A stretch of DNA of 64,000 bases, taken from Rhabdophis nuchalis (Eukaryota; Chordata; Lepidosauria; Squamata; Natricidae). The notes under the pieces were generated by a model, which searched no databases, was not told the origin of the DNA, and was given only the letters and a program-made list of their open reading frames with translations. The DNA lies in assembly GCA_039707465.1 (NCBI GenBank), contig CM077648.1, positions 29,825,119-29,889,118 of the forward strand, given 5' to 3'. The first letter of the stretch is position 1. Each line of letters begins with the position of its first letter. This document shows, in pieces, positions 62,027 to 64,000 of the stretch. A program made the position numbers and the translations under genes.

Positions 62027-64000
<1,974 letters not shown>

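Overview
This is nuclear DNA from a vertebrate, almost certainly a squamate reptile and probably a snake. The evidence is AT-rich sequence packed with CR1/L3, L2, BovB/RTE and R4/Dong-like LINE fragments, Sauria and other tRNA-derived SINEs, a SPIN-type hAT transposon, and long tetra- and pentanucleotide microsatellites. It is not prokaryotic: there are no operons, and I found no tRNA or rRNA genes and no CRISPR arrays.

The only host gene I can support is GATB (mitochondrial glutamyl-tRNA(Gln) amidotransferase subunit B), on the + strand at the right edge. Exon 1 with the start codon is at 61875-62026, intron 1 at 62027-63920, and exon 2 starts at 63921 and runs off the window. Splice signals and reading phase agree. 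In human, the sequence upstream of GATB is a large intergenic interval towards FBXW7, which fits the lack of exons in the first 61 kb here.

Left edge (1-2401): the 5' half of a Ty3/gypsy retrotransposon on the minus strand, with one LTR, primer-binding site and an uninterrupted gag-protease-RT frame that leaves the window. 2.4-21 kb: intergenic DNA with hAT elements (most with 8-bp target duplications), microsatellites, an ORF1-only L1 (17063-18897), and a SPIN element with a solo LTR inserted into its flanking duplication (20186-20965). 21-33 kb: CR1, BovB/RTE and L2 fragments, a three-layer nest (CR1, then hAT, then a second CR1-type LINE) at 23.7-25.5 kb, and a repeat split by a solo LTR at 32.4-33.4 kb. 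33-44 kb: mostly unique AT-rich DNA with a 5S-rRNA-derived fragment and possible conserved noncoding blocks. 44-56 kb: more hAT copies, an L1-type 3' end between unusually long direct repeats, a processed NDUFC2 copy at 48.0-48.4 kb, and SINEs. 56.8-58.0 kb: a 1.2 kb TIR element built from three large palindromes. 58.8-59.7 kb: long (TA)n tracts and a perfect 30-bp hairpin. 61.5-64 kb: GATB promoter and first exons.

I see no multi-gene system. The most unusual items are the possible half-L1 family, the triple-palindrome element, the approximately 160-bp direct repeats around an L1-type insertion, the perfect hairpin and the NDUFC2 retrocopy. All family assignments are by reading and recall; no database search was possible.
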